Assembly (NCBI RefSeq): GCF_000015165.1
Contig: NC_009485.1
Coordinates: 2,210,001 to 2,274,000 of the forward strand
Length of the DNA: 64,000 nt
Direction of reading: 5' to 3'
Source: Bradyrhizobium sp. BTAi1
Lineage (GTDB): Bacteria; Pseudomonadota; Alphaproteobacteria; Rhizobiales; Xanthobacteraceae
Shown: positions 43,247-51,874 of the stretch, piece after piece
Numbering within the stretch: position 1 is the stretch's first letter
Layout: each line of letters starts with the position of its first letter
The notes under the pieces: generated by a model
Databases searched by the model: none
Told to the model about the DNA's origin: nothing
What the model saw: only the letters and a program-made list of their open reading frames with translations
Position numbers and translations under genes: made by a program

Positions 43247-43324
43247 GGGCCGAGATGTCCTCGCACTGGATGCCGCCATCGGAAGATGTCGATCAGCGCG
43301 CAAGAGAAGGCCGCGGCTCGGCCT

Positions 43325-43570
43325 TCACTTCGTCCGCAGCCCAATCCGCCCGCTGAAATGCCTGAGGATTTCGGCAGCGTTGGCGAGGACCTTGGCCTTC
43401 CTGACGGCTGCGGCGCGTTCACCGCCAGGCTGCATCAGGCCGGCTTTCGCGAGCGCGCTCTCCGCTTGCAAACTGAGCGCCGTATCCAGCGCCGAGGGAT
43501 CTCGTTGATCCGGTGCGGAGGAGCCGACAGGCTCGGCCGGCATCGGCGGCCCGCCGCGCGGGGCTACCAT
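43325..43570 (-). CDS. Small hypothetical protein, about 81 aa
   Basis: The likely coding part is MPAEPVGSSAPDQRDPSALD onward, with a helical Ala-rich middle (SLQAESALAKAGL) and a basic C-terminus (RKAKVLANAAEILRHFSGRI). The ATG at 43570 overlaps the stop of the 39-aa membrane protein gene; 43543 is another start. No family recognised. Confidence 0.5.
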   Translation of the reverse strand: MVAPRGGPPMPAEPVGSSAPDQRDPSALDTALSLQAESALAKAGLMQPGGERAAAVRKAKVLANAAEILRHFSGRIGLRTK

Positions 43571-43683
43571 CGGACGAGTACCGCAACGATGATCAGCAAG
43601 CCGAAGAAGATCGGCACGAGGAGGGGCGGCACCAGCCATTCGCGAATACCGGCCTTGGTGCTCAATTGCGGGATGTTCGACAT
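43564..43683 (-). CDS. 39-aa single-span membrane protein
   Basis: A 39-residue frame with a short polar head (MSNIPQLSTKAGIREWL) and one strong hydrophobic helix (about 18-37, PPLLVPIFFGLLIIVAVLV). GGCGGA precedes the ATG. The stop overlaps the next small ORF. The helix pattern looks real, but there is no recognised family. Confidence 0.5.
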   Translation of the reverse strand: MSNIPQLSTKAGIREWLVPPLLVPIFFGLLIIVAVLVRW

Positions 43684-43931
43684 GCTGTCCGCCTTCTGGT
43701 CGCGGCGGGAGCGCAGGGCTCTCAGTCACCGATGGCAGCCGGGGAGACGCGCGGTGATCATCCATATGTGGTGCGTGCGCCCGCAATAGCGAGGCCCGGC
43801 CGAAAACTAATATCTTGACGCGGCATTCGCAGGTCCGTTGCGGTCACCCGCGAGCGCCGGCTTGCTCGAATTCTTACTGATTTGTCGTTCCTGATCAGCC
43901 GGTGCTGATCAGGACGCCGATCGCGTCAGTC

Positions 43932-44234
43932 TCAGTAGCGGCCAATTCCGACGCTCACGCCGGGGGCACGGATGCCGATGCCGCCACGGTCGTCATCATC
44001 ACGACGCTCGCGCCGGCCATAGCCATAGGCGCCGCGATCTTCGCGGACGATCGTGCGGTGTCCGCGGTCTTCGCGCCAGCAGCGGCCGTTCTCGGTGCAG
44101 ACCATGCGAACCTGCTGGACGCTGTTATCTGGGACACCCGACAGGCCCGCTGTGAGCGGCGCAGCCGAGGCGGCTGCAGTCAACAATGTCGTCACAGCGG
44201 CGGCGAGAGTGATCGTGAGAGCCTTGATGGCCAT
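43932..44234 (-). CDS. Small exported Arg/Asp/Gly-rich protein
   Basis: A 100-residue protein with a clear Sec signal peptide (MAIKALTITLAAAVTTLLTA, cleavage near ASA). The mature part has a Cys pair (MVCTENGRCWRED) and a low-complexity Arg/Asp/Gly tail. Proteins of this layout are common in Bradyrhizobium as unannotated periplasmic or secreted proteins. Start at 44234 preferred, because the nine upstream in-frame residues would spoil the signal peptide. Confidence 0.7.
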   Translation of the reverse strand: MAIKALTITLAAAVTTLLTAAASAAPLTAGLSGVPDNSVQQVRMVCTENGRCWREDRGHRTIVREDRGAYGYGRRERRDDDDRGGIGIRAPGVSVGIGRY

Positions 44235-44435
44235 GATGGATCTCCAGGGGGGACGTGTCACAGGGGTGATATGTCATGGAGCCAATAGGCTCGCGGCCGC
44301 ATGGTTCCCAGGGCCCGGAATTTCGTTGTCGCGCACGTCAAGCGCCAAGCGGTCAGCGCAGCCGGTGACTCTCGCGCGGAAGCGGTTTATTGAGCGCGGC
44401 TCCGGATTGACGCGTCAGGTGAGAGGGGGCCGGTG

Positions 44436-45155
44436 ATGACTCTTCGCGAGCAGTGGGAAGACCAGGCCAGCGCGTGGCTGGCCTGGGCGAGGGCGCCAGG
44501 TCACGACAGCTTCTGGCGTCATCATGGCGAGCAGTTCAACCGCCTGCTGCCGCCGCCGGGTGTCCTCACGCTGGACATCGGCTGCGGCGAGGGCCGGCTC
44601 TCCCGGCAGCTCACGGCCGGCGGCCACAGAGTGGTCGGCCTCGATGCCTCGCCGTCCCTCATCGCCGCGGCGAGGCAGGCCGACCCGTCGATCGCGGTCA
44701 TTCGCGCCGATGCGGCCGCGCTGCCGCTGGCCGATGCCTGCGCCGATCTCGTCATCGCCTTCATGTCGCTGCAGGATGTCGATGCGATGCCGGCCGCGAT
44801 CGGCGAAGCGGCGCGGGTGCTCCGGCGCGGCGGCCGCTTCTGCATGGCGATCGTCCATCCGCTGAATTCGGCCGGGCGGTTCGAGAGCCCGGCGCCGGAT
44901 GCGCCCTTCGTCATCAAGGGAAGCTATCTGGATTCCTTCACCTTCAGTGACGCGGTGGAGCGCGACGGGCTGAACATGACATTCCACAGCGCGCACCGCC
45001 CGCTGCAGAGCTATTTCGCAGCGCTGGAGAGCGCCGGCTTCCTGATCGAGGCGCTGCGCGAGCCGTCGACACCCGAGCAGATCATCACCCGCGACAGCAG
45101 CCGGCGCTGGCTGCGGGTGCCGCTGTTCCTGCATCTGCGCTGCCTGCGCCCGTAG
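44436..45155 (+). CDS. SAM-dependent class I methyltransferase
   Basis: A 239-residue Methyltransf_11-type enzyme. Motif I is TLDIGCGEGRLSRQL, the acidic loop of motif II is VVGLDASPSLI, and ADLVIAFMSLQDVDAMPAAI follows. No substrate clue. The ATG at 44436 follows GAGAGGGGG; an adjacent GTG is less likely. A perfect terminator hairpin begins at the base after the stop. Confidence 0.85.
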   Translation: MTLREQWEDQASAWLAWARAPGHDSFWRHHGEQFNRLLPPPGVLTLDIGCGEGRLSRQLTAGGHRVVGLDASPSLIAAARQADPSIAVIRADAAALPLADACADLVIAFMSLQDVDAMPAAIGEAARVLRRGGRFCMAIVHPLNSAGRFESPAPDAPFVIKGSYLDSFTFSDAVERDGLNMTFHSAHRPLQSYFAALESAGFLIEALREPSTPEQIITRDSSRRWLRVPLFLHLRCLRP

Positions 45156-45183
45156 AGCCGGAACGCCGTCACGCGTTCCGGCT
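45156..45183. terminator. Bidirectional terminator between methyltransferase and VOC genes
   Basis: AGCCGGAACGC (45156-45166) and GCGTTCCGGCT (45173-45183) form a perfect 11-bp stem with a 6-base loop, starting right after the TAG of the methyltransferase and 11 bases before the convergent VOC gene's end. No T-tract. Confidence 0.6.
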
Positions 45184-45194
45184 GGATGGCGATG

Positions 45195-45674
45195 TCAGCC
45201 CCGCCGGGCCGCCTCGATCGCGGCGACGTCGATCTTGTGCATCGTCATCATCGCGGCGAACACGCGCTTGGCGACGTCACCGCCTTCGGTCATGGCGTCG
45301 GTCAGCGCGCGCGGCGTGATCTGCCAGGAAATGCCCCATTTGTCCTTGCACCAGCCGCAGGCGCTCTCCTTGCCGCCATGGCCGACAATGGCATTCCAAT
45401 AGCGGTCGGTCTCGGCCTGGTCGTCGGTCGCGATCTGGAACGAGAAGGCTTCGCTGGGCGTGAACGCGGGTCCGCCATTGAGGCCGAGACAGGGGATGCC
45501 GCACACGGTGAACTGCACCGTCAGGACGTCGCCGGCCTTGCCTGATGGGTAATCGCCAGGTGCGCGGTGGACGGCGGTCACGCGGCTGTCGGGAAACACC
45601 TCCGCGTAAAAGCGTGCCGCGGCCTCGGCGTCCTTGTCGAACCACAGGCAGATCGTGTTCTTGTTGTTTGCCAT
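45195..45674 (-). CDS. VOC-family (PhnB/YjdN-like) protein
   Basis: A 159-residue glyoxalase/bleomycin-resistance-fold protein. The N-terminus NTICLWFDKDAEAAARFYAEVFPDS and the C-terminus WGISWQITPRALTDAM are characteristic of the PhnB-like 3-demethylubiquinone methyltransferase-annotated family. No catalytic role is established for most members. Good RBS (GAAGGA) before the ATG. Confidence 0.88.
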   Translation of the reverse strand: MANNKNTICLWFDKDAEAAARFYAEVFPDSRVTAVHRAPGDYPSGKAGDVLTVQFTVCGIPCLGLNGGPAFTPSEAFSFQIATDDQAETDRYWNAIVGHGGKESACGWCKDKWGISWQITPRALTDAMTEGGDVAKRVFAAMMTMHKIDVAAIEAARRG

Positions 45675-45912
45675 CGGGCTTCCTTCTCTCGCAAATGCAG
45701 GCTGCACGTCACGCCGGATGTGCAGTCCTCGGAATAGGCTCAACGCCAGCTCGTCTCGCCTGGCTGACCCAAGGACGGTCCTCGCGGACACAGCCCGACA
45801 CGTTGCTCGCCTGATCCTGAGATTTTTTTGAGAGCCTGCATCAGGGCTGACCATGGGCACGCGGTCCAGGGCGATCGCTAAGCGATGCTCCAGGCGCGGC
45901 TTCCCGGATCGG

Positions 45913-46314
45913 TTATCGACGCCGGCGGCTGCGCCAGCCCGCCACGATCTGATCTTCATCGAGCACGCCCAGCCGGGTCGACGGTCCCTCCACAACGGTG
46001 GCATTGACCTTGGCGATGTCAGCATTCAGCGCGGCGATCTCGCGACGGACTGCGGCTTCGTCCGCCATCTTCTCGATTGCCGCCAGCTGCTTTTCCACCC
46101 TGCGCTGCAACTCCAGCGCGGGCGGCAGCATCGAGATCTGCTCGCGCCGGATCAGCTGTTTCACCCACCACAGCGGATCGTGCTCGTCGCCGAGATTTGC
46201 AAGCGGCTGGCCCGCCCCCGGCAGATTGTCGAAGGCGCCTTGGCTCTGGGCTGCTCGGATCTGCGCCTCGACCCACGACTCGAAGCTCGTCGCCAGCGGT
46301 TTGCGCTCGGTCAT
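45913..46314 (-). CDS. DUF1992 (DnaJ-homologue C28 domain) protein
   Basis: A 133-residue protein. ESWVEAQIRAAQSQGAFDNLPGAGQPL and MLPPALELQRRVEKQLAAI are the hallmark of DUF1992. In eukaryotes the domain is part of DNAJC28; the bacterial function is unknown. ATG at 46314 chosen. No operon partners: the upstream side is a repeat-rich gap and the downstream side is a 238-bp gap with nothing recognised. Confidence 0.85.
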   Translation of the reverse strand: MTERKPLATSFESWVEAQIRAAQSQGAFDNLPGAGQPLANLGDEHDPLWWVKQLIRREQISMLPPALELQRRVEKQLAAIEKMADEAAVRREIAALNADIAKVNATVVEGPSTRLGVLDEDQIVAGWRSRRRR

Positions 46315-46480
46315 GACAGGCCAGCCTTTCGCAATCGCAACGCCGCGATCGTAGCAGCTCGCCGCGGTGGACGCCACGCCAGCCGGTGCGCCGTGTCCGG
46401 ATGGAACGGCGCCGCACGCTCAAGATCCCGGACAAGGCAGGCGATCGAGCGCAGCCGGCGTGTGGCGCGCGGCAAACATT

Positions 46481-46921
46481 TGTATTGCTATTTTTCCGAA
46501 ATCATGGTCTTCTCGGCTCATCCCGCCTCAAGCAGAGGGACGGACGCGTCGTCACGAACGTGGAGGTGGGCTGCGATGGACGTGACGGCTGCGCCGGACG
46601 AGCGCAGGCGTGACGGACGGCAAAGTCGTGTGGTCCTGGCCTCTCGACGCTGAGGTCTGCGCAACGCGCCACAAGCGCGTTGTCGCAAATGGGGGCAAGA
46701 ACGCCGATCCCCAGGGAGAGCACGAAGGACACCGTTAAAACCGTCGCGCGGGGAAGGCCGGGTCTGTCCGGCTGGACCTGTGGTGACTGCCGCCTGCTTT
46801 CTTTGTTGCAGGCGGGCCACGGGGCCTCAGCCGAGGCCCGGCCTTCCCCGCGCCCTCTCATTGTTCAGGAGGGCAAGATCGCTGCATCACCCGGGCATCA
46901 CATGCCGCGGGACGAAAGACG
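46481..46921 (+). repeat. About 440-bp structured dispersed repeat, copy A
   Basis: It aligns over its full length with the reverse complement of 63447-63912. Its core is a 17-bp perfect stem (46746-46762 with 46837-46853) enclosing a 7-bp inner stem (46791-46797 with 46808-46814). Outside the stem, conserved patches include CATCCCGCCTCA, the CAGGGAGA block and GGGCATC. The element looks non-coding and RNA-like. Confidence 0.8.
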
Positions 46922-46977
46922 CCTGTCTCCCACACCTGATGATGAGGCCGAAGATGTTGATCATTTGCCCCGCTGTC

Positions 46978-47016
46978 GTCCCGGACAAGCGCGCAACGCG
47001 CGCGCCGATCCGGGAC
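46978..47016. repeat. Palindrome with nested GCGCGC core
   Basis: GTCCCGGA (46978-46985) pairs with TCCGGGAC (47009-47016), enclosing a self-complementary GCGCGC-rich centre. This GTCCCGGA...TCCGGGAC unit resembles another palindromic family I know from Bradyrhizobium intergenic regions. Confidence 0.6.
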
Positions 47017-47250
47017 ATAACCCTAGGGAGACGTGCGAGGCACGATGTTCGCCCCGTCTCTCCCAGCCACGACGACCACGGCGTATGGGTCCCGGGTCAG
47101 TATCCGCCAACGCTGGCGCGTTGCCGCACTTCCCTGGGACGACAGCGGGCATGAGGCGAGCTGCGGGGCCCGCCATGACTCTGCCGGGGGTTTTGCAGCG
47201 TTCACCCGATCCATGTATCCAGCAGCCGCACAATCAGGAGGAATGCCACC

Positions 47251-47859
47251 ATGACCAAGACCGCCGCCGAGATCGAGGACGACCGCCAGATCCGCGAGCT
47301 GCTGCAGAACTGGGCGATCTGGCGCGACGCCGGCGACTGGGAGCGCTTTCGCACGGTCTGGCATCCGGACGGACGGATGATGGCGACCTGGACGCAGGGG
47401 ACGGGCGACGAGTTTATCGAGATCAGCAAGGCGGCCTGGGCCAAGGGCGTCAACATCCTGCACTTTCTCGGCGGTATCTCGGTCGATCTCGCAGGATCCC
47501 GCGCGATCGCGCAGACGAAGATGACGATTTCGCAGCGCGCCGAGGTCGAAGGCGTGCTCTGCGATGTGCTCTGCACCGGCCGCTTCTACGACTTTCTCGA
47601 AAAGCGCCAGGGCAAATGGGGGATCGTGCTGCGCCAGCCGATTTACGAGAAGGATCGCATGGACCCGGTGACACCCGGCGCTGTGCCCGCGCTCGATGAT
47701 GTCCTGCTGGAGCAGTTTCCGGTTGGCTACCGCCATCTCGCTTATCTGCAGACCCGCATCGGCTACACGGTCAAGCGCGACATGCCGGGATTGAAAGGGC
47801 CGGAGGTCGAGGCGCTCTACGCGCGGGGGGCAGCCTGGCTCAAGGGCGAGCCGGTGTGA
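47251..47859 (+). CDS. SnoaL_4/NTF2-like protein
   Basis: A 202-residue protein. DDRQIRELLQNWAIWRDAGDWERFRTVWHPDG is the start of a SnoaL-like fold of the kind found in small subunits of, or stand-alone partners to, ring-degrading pathways. A C-terminal extension (about 150-202) includes FPVGYRHLAYLQTRIGYTVKRD. It lies upstream of the vanillate demethylase genes but is separated from them by 394 bp with their own operator boxes. Enzymatic role unknown. Confidence 0.8.
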   Translation: MTKTAAEIEDDRQIRELLQNWAIWRDAGDWERFRTVWHPDGRMMATWTQGTGDEFIEISKAAWAKGVNILHFLGGISVDLAGSRAIAQTKMTISQRAEVEGVLCDVLCTGRFYDFLEKRQGKWGIVLRQPIYEKDRMDPVTPGAVPALDDVLLEQFPVGYRHLAYLQTRIGYTVKRDMPGLKGPEVEALYARGAAWLKGEPV

Positions 47860-48122
47860 TCAATCCGGGGGGCGCCGCGTCCGATCAGGAGCGGCGCAAC
47901 CCGACGCGCTTGCGACGTGCCTGCGGCCGGCACCGTCTGATCCGGCCAAGCCCAAATCTCGTTCTATGCCCGGCGACGTGAGGGAACATGGCAGAGGCGG
48001 CGCGGCAGCCGATCGGGATCCAATCTGTCCCGCGCCGGACCGGCGGGAGCGCTGAGCGAAGACAGCCGGCGGCCGATCGAGGCTGCCGCTGGAGATGAAA
48101 ACGCCCGGCCGAGAAGCGGATT

Positions 48123-48230
48123 GTATACCGAGAACGGTAACTTCGGACGGAATTACAAGAGAACTTGCCGGAAAGGCGCGTCTGATGTATACAATTCATG
48201 GCGGTTGAGTATACCGACCTGCCAGTATAC
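48123..48230. promoter_or_regulatory. Four GTATAC boxes upstream of vanA
   Basis: GTATAC, itself a palindrome, occurs at 48123, 48187, 48209 and 48225; the last is within the longer palindrome AGTATACT. In GC-rich DNA four copies in 108 bp are unlikely by chance. The GntR/FCD regulator encoded between vanA and vanB is the obvious candidate ligand. Besides these boxes and an AT-rich stretch near 48230-48240, I see no gene in the 394-bp gap 47860-48253. Confidence 0.6.
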
Positions 48231-48253
48231 TAATATATCAGCGAGGAAACGTG

Positions 48254-49297
48254 ATGGCTGCTTCGTTCCCCATGAACGCCTGGTATGCCGCTGCCTGGGA
48301 TGCCGAGGTCAAGCAGGCTCTGCTGCCTCGCACCATCTGCGGCAAGCATGTGGTGATGTACCGCAAAGCCGACGGCTCCATCGCAGCGCTCGAAGACGCC
48401 TGTTGGCACCGGCTGGTTCCGCTGTCCAAGGGACGGCTGGAAGGCGACACGGTCGTCTGCGGCTATCACGGCCTGAAGTTCAGCCCGCAGGGCCGCTGCA
48501 CTTTCATGCCGTCTCAGGAAACCATCAATCCGTCCGCCTGCGTGCGCGCTTATCCGGCCGTCGAGCGTCATCGTTTCATCTGGTTGTGGATGGGCGATCC
48601 GGCACTGGCCGATCCGGCCACGATCCCCGACATGCACTGGAATCACGATCCGGCCTGGGCGGGCGACGGCAAGACGATTCAGGTCAAATGCGACTACCGC
48701 CTGGTGGTCGACAATCTGATGGACCTTACGCACGAGACCTTCGTGCACGGCTCGTCGATCGGCAATGATGCGGTGGCGGAAGCGCCGTTCGATGTCACCC
48801 ATGGCGAGCGCACCGCGACCGTGACGCGCTGGATGCGCGGCATCGAGCCGCCGCCGTTCTGGGCCAAGCAGCTGGGCAAGCCCGGTCTGGTCGACCGCTG
48901 GCAGATCATCCGGTTCGAGGCGCCATGCACGGTGACGATCGATGTCGGCGTCGCGCCGACGGGGACGGGCGCGCCGGAAGGCGACCGTTCGCAGGGCGTC
49001 AACGGCATGGTGCTCAACACCATCACGCCGGAGACCGACAAGACCTGCCATTATTTCTGGGCTTTCGCCCGCAACTACCAGCTCACCGAGCAGCGGCTGA
49101 CGACCGAGATCCGCGAGGGCGTGTCGGGCATCTTCCGCGAGGATGAGCTGATCCTGGAAGCACAGCAGCGCGCCATGGACGCAAATCCGGGACGCGTCTT
49201 CTACAATCTCAACATCGATGCAGGGGCGATGTGGGCGCGGCGGATCATCGACCGGATGATCGCGCGCGAGACACCGCTGCGCGAAGCCGCGGAGTAA
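48254..49297 (+). CDS. vanA: Vanillate O-demethylase oxygenase subunit (Rieske non-heme iron)
   Basis: A 347-residue Rieske oxygenase. The [2Fe-2S] ligands are Cys50-Trp-His52 and Cys69-Gly-Tyr-His72. The mononuclear-iron region DNLMDLTHETFVHGSSIG carries the D-x2-H-x4-H pattern. The full-length resemblance to VanA supports demethylation of vanillate, or of syringate or another methoxy-arene, with formaldehyde release. The partner reductase VanB is encoded 0.8 kb downstream with a regulator between. ATG at 48254 preferred over GTG at 48251; RBS GAGGAAA. Confidence 0.9.
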   Translation: MAASFPMNAWYAAAWDAEVKQALLPRTICGKHVVMYRKADGSIAALEDACWHRLVPLSKGRLEGDTVVCGYHGLKFSPQGRCTFMPSQETINPSACVRAYPAVERHRFIWLWMGDPALADPATIPDMHWNHDPAWAGDGKTIQVKCDYRLVVDNLMDLTHETFVHGSSIGNDAVAEAPFDVTHGERTATVTRWMRGIEPPPFWAKQLGKPGLVDRWQIIRFEAPCTVTIDVGVAPTGTGAPEGDRSQGVNGMVLNTITPETDKTCHYFWAFARNYQLTEQRLTTEIREGVSGIFREDELILEAQQRAMDANPGRVFYNLNIDAGAMWARRIIDRMIARETPLREAAE

Positions 49298-49303
49298 TCG
49301 GAC

Positions 49304-50059
49304 ATGGCAGAGCGTGAGAATGAGCGCTCGATTTCCCAGACTGTTCGTGCGCAGCTGACGCTGCGCGACCTGATCCTCACCGGCGCGCTGCGGCCGGGCG
49401 AGCGCATCTCGGAGCTGCAGGCGGTGGAAGCTGCCGGCGTCTCGCGCACCCCGGTGCGCATGGCGCTGGTGCGGCTGGAAGAGGAGGGGCTGCTGGAGGC
49501 GATTCCGTCCGGCGGCTTCATGGTCAAATCGTTCTCCGAGCGCGACGTGCTCGATTCCATCGAGATTCGCGGCACGATGGAAGGTCTGGCGGCGCGCATC
49601 GCCGCCGAGCGCGGCGTCTCCGTGCGCGATACCGAGCCGATGCGCGAATGCCTGGCGCAGATCGACGAGCTGATCGCGCCGGCCGAAATTTCCTTCGACG
49701 CGTTCTCTGCCTATGTCGCGCTCAATGCCCGCTTCCACGCGCTGCTGGCCGAGCTGTCGCGCAGTGCGCCAGTGATCCGCCAGGTCGATCGCGCCAGTGC
49801 GTTGCCCTTTGCCTCGCCGAGCGGTTTCGTCATGGCGCAGTCGGCGCTGCCCGAGGCACGCCATATCCTGGTCGTGGCCCAGGAGCACCATCGCATCGTC
49901 GTCGATGCGATCGAGAACCGGGAAGGCGCGCGCGCCGAGGCGATCATGCGGGAGCATGCCCGGCTTGCAGCCCGCAATTTGCGCCTGGCGGTCAGGACGC
50001 GCGGACCTATGGACCTCGTTCCGGCCGCAGTGCTGATCAAGACGCAGACCGAGAGCTGA
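49304..50059 (+). CDS. GntR-family (FCD domain) regulator, VanR-like
   Basis: A 251-residue GntR/FadR-class repressor. The N-terminal wHTH is ISELQAVEAAGVSRTPVRMALVRLEEEGLLE. The C-terminal FCD domain is helical, with metal-site-like histidines (NARFHALLAEL, EEHHRIVVDAI, MREHARLA). It lies six bases after vanA and ten before vanB, so it is co-transcribed with its likely targets. It probably represses the operon until vanillate (or a related acid) binds; GTATAC boxes upstream of vanA are the suspected sites. Confidence 0.9.
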   Translation: MAERENERSISQTVRAQLTLRDLILTGALRPGERISELQAVEAAGVSRTPVRMALVRLEEEGLLEAIPSGGFMVKSFSERDVLDSIEIRGTMEGLAARIAAERGVSVRDTEPMRECLAQIDELIAPAEISFDAFSAYVALNARFHALLAELSRSAPVIRQVDRASALPFASPSGFVMAQSALPEARHILVVAQEHHRIVVDAIENREGARAEAIMREHARLAARNLRLAVRTRGPMDLVPAAVLIKTQTES

Positions 50060-50069
50060 GGAGACCATC

Positions 50070-51050
50070 ATGCGCTTCCAGGACAATTGGTCGCCCGCCA
50101 CGCTCGTGGCGACGCGCGATCTCGCGCCGGGCATTCGCGAGTTCATCCTGCGGCCGGACGGCTATGCCTGCGCGCCCTATCCGGTCGGCAGCCACATCAA
50201 GGTCAGCGTTTTCATCGCGGGTCAGGCGGATGTCCGCTCTTATTCACTGGTCGGCGAGGCCGACCCGCGGGGTTACCGGATCGCGGTGCGCTTCGCCGAG
50301 GATTCGCGCGGCGGCTCACGCTATCTGTGGTCGCTGCAGCCGGGCGCCCGGCTCGACGTGACCAGCCCGACCTCGCTGCTGCAGGTCGACTGGCAGCGCC
50401 AGCATTATTGTCTCGTCGCCGGCGGCATCGGCATCACACCCCTGGTCGGTGCCGCGCAGGCGCTGATGCGCAAGACGCCGAATGTCGCGCTGCATTATGC
50501 GGTGAGATCGCGCGGCGATGCGGCCTATCTCGATGAGCTGTCGCCGCTGCTCGGCGATCGGCTTGCGGTCTATGCGGCCGACCAGGCGCAGCGGCTCGAT
50601 CTGGCAGGCCTGTTCGCCGGCTTGCCGGCCGGCACCGCCGTCCTGTTCTGCGGTCCGATGCGGATGCTGGACGCCGCGCGTGCGGCCTGGGCCGCATGCG
50701 GCCGGGCGTCGTCCGACCTCAATTATGAGACGTTCGGATCATCAGGTCGTCTGGCGACCGAGCCGTTCAAGGTGCGGCTGCGCGGCAGCGGCGAGGAGAT
50801 CATCGTGCCGCGCGATCGCTCGATGCTCGATGTGCTGAATGCAGCAGGACACGAGGTCATGGCCGATTGCCGCCGCGGCGAATGTGGGGTCTGCGCGATC
50901 GACGTGGTTGCGGTCGAAGGCGAGATCGATCATCGCGACGTGTTCTTCAGCGAGGAGCAGAAGCACGACAATCGCAAGCTCTGCGCCTGCGTGTCCCGCG
51001 CCCATGGCGTCGTGACAATCGACACGTTGGAGCGCGCTGACGCGTTGTGA
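50070..51050 (+). CDS. vanB: Vanillate O-demethylase reductase subunit
   Basis: A 326-residue flavin reductase with RSYSLVGE (flavin site), VAGGIGITPLVGAAQ (NAD site) and a C-terminal plant-type [2Fe-2S] cluster CRRGECGVCAIDVV with a later Cys in CACVS. It transfers electrons from NAD(P)H to the VanA oxygenase. It is the last gene of the vanA-regulator-vanB operon and has RBS GAGGAG before the ATG. Confidence 0.9.
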   Translation: MRFQDNWSPATLVATRDLAPGIREFILRPDGYACAPYPVGSHIKVSVFIAGQADVRSYSLVGEADPRGYRIAVRFAEDSRGGSRYLWSLQPGARLDVTSPTSLLQVDWQRQHYCLVAGGIGITPLVGAAQALMRKTPNVALHYAVRSRGDAAYLDELSPLLGDRLAVYAADQAQRLDLAGLFAGLPAGTAVLFCGPMRMLDAARAAWAACGRASSDLNYETFGSSGRLATEPFKVRLRGSGEEIIVPRDRSMLDVLNAAGHEVMADCRRGECGVCAIDVVAVEGEIDHRDVFFSEEQKHDNRKLCACVSRAHGVVTIDTLERADAL

Positions 51051-51085
51051 GGTCCATGGTTGTGAGGTCGGCGTAAGGTCAGCGG

Positions 51086-51736
51086 CTATTTGTCGGTCAG
51101 GCTGACTGGCGTTTGCACTTGTGCTCCGGTCGACGACCTCCGGCCGCTCTGCTCGGCGGCCAGCGCGGCGCGGGCCGCCTTGAGCCGCGCATCGGCATCC
51201 TTGTCGGCGAGCAGCGCGTCGGTGAGGTTGGCGTCTGCGGTGTGCGCCGCCTCGGTCGCCGCTTTCGCCGCGGCGATATTGGCGGGATTGGGATTGGCCT
51301 TGGCCAGCGCGTCGGCGGCGTTGCGATCGGCCACCGCCTTCTCATTGGCCGCCAGCGCGGCATCGAGATTGGCGTCGGCGACGGTCTCCGCAGCTTCCGC
51401 GGCGGCCAGCGCCGCGGCGGCCGGACTGAGCGGCGGACGCGGCTTGGCCGTGCGGTCCGAAGCTGGCGCCACCGGCCTCGCGCTGGGCTGTGGGGGCGGC
51501 AGCGGTTGCGCGGCCACCGGCGGCGCGCTGGGGTGTTGGATTGCAGGAGGTTGCAGCGACGGCATCGCGGGAACGAGGTCGAGCGGCACCATGCGCGCGA
51601 ACGAACTGCGCGCGTCGCGCATGAGGCCGCCCATGACGTCGTCGAGCGGATCGGCCATTGCAGTCCCGCTTGATGCTGCGCAGCCCAGCACGGCGATTGA
51701 GCCGAGGACGTGTCTGGCGGTGATGCAAACGGTCAT
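51086..51736 (-). CDS. Exported Pro/Ala-rich protein with helical repeats
   Basis: A 216-residue protein. A signal peptide (VLGSIAVLGCAASSGTAMA) is followed by a Pro-rich linker (about 65-105). A long Ala-rich helical stretch (about 108-200, for example ALAAAEAAETVADANLDAAL) has coiled-coil-like heptad spacing. The ATG at 51736 has GGAGG five bases upstream; the longer frame adds four residues. No family recognised; likely periplasmic or envelope-associated. Confidence 0.7.
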   Translation of the reverse strand: MTVCITARHVLGSIAVLGCAASSGTAMADPLDDVMGGLMRDARSSFARMVPLDLVPAMPSLQPPAIQHPSAPPVAAQPLPPPQPSARPVAPASDRTAKPRPPLSPAAAALAAAEAAETVADANLDAALAANEKAVADRNAADALAKANPNPANIAAAKAATEAAHTADANLTDALLADKDADARLKAARAALAAEQSGRRSSTGAQVQTPVSLTDK

Positions 51737-51874
51737 CCGAGCCTCCATATCCGAAGAGGTCGGCCCAACCGATCTCCTGGCGCTCGCCGTCTGCCTTATT
51801 CCGGAAATGCGGGCGCAGGGTGGTGTGATCGTGAAGGACGCTGCCCGACATGCGCCGCTTCTGCCACATTGGTT

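Larger units (their letters stand above)
46315..47250. other. Repeat-rich gap without a convincing gene
   Basis: Of these 936 bases, 46481-46921 is a copy of the long structured repeat and 46978-47016 is a separate palindrome. The remaining sequence up to the NTF2-like gene has GGAGG at 47240 as that gene's RBS. Frames that stay open here have skewed, low-complexity translations and differ between strands, so I call none of them. Confidence 0.6.

Noticed and set aside
46680..47699. Plus-strand frame of 339 codons through the repeat and into the NTF2-like gene
   Set aside because: The first half lies in the structured repeat and the second half is out of frame with the real NTF2-like gene. 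Copy B of the repeat does not keep such a frame.
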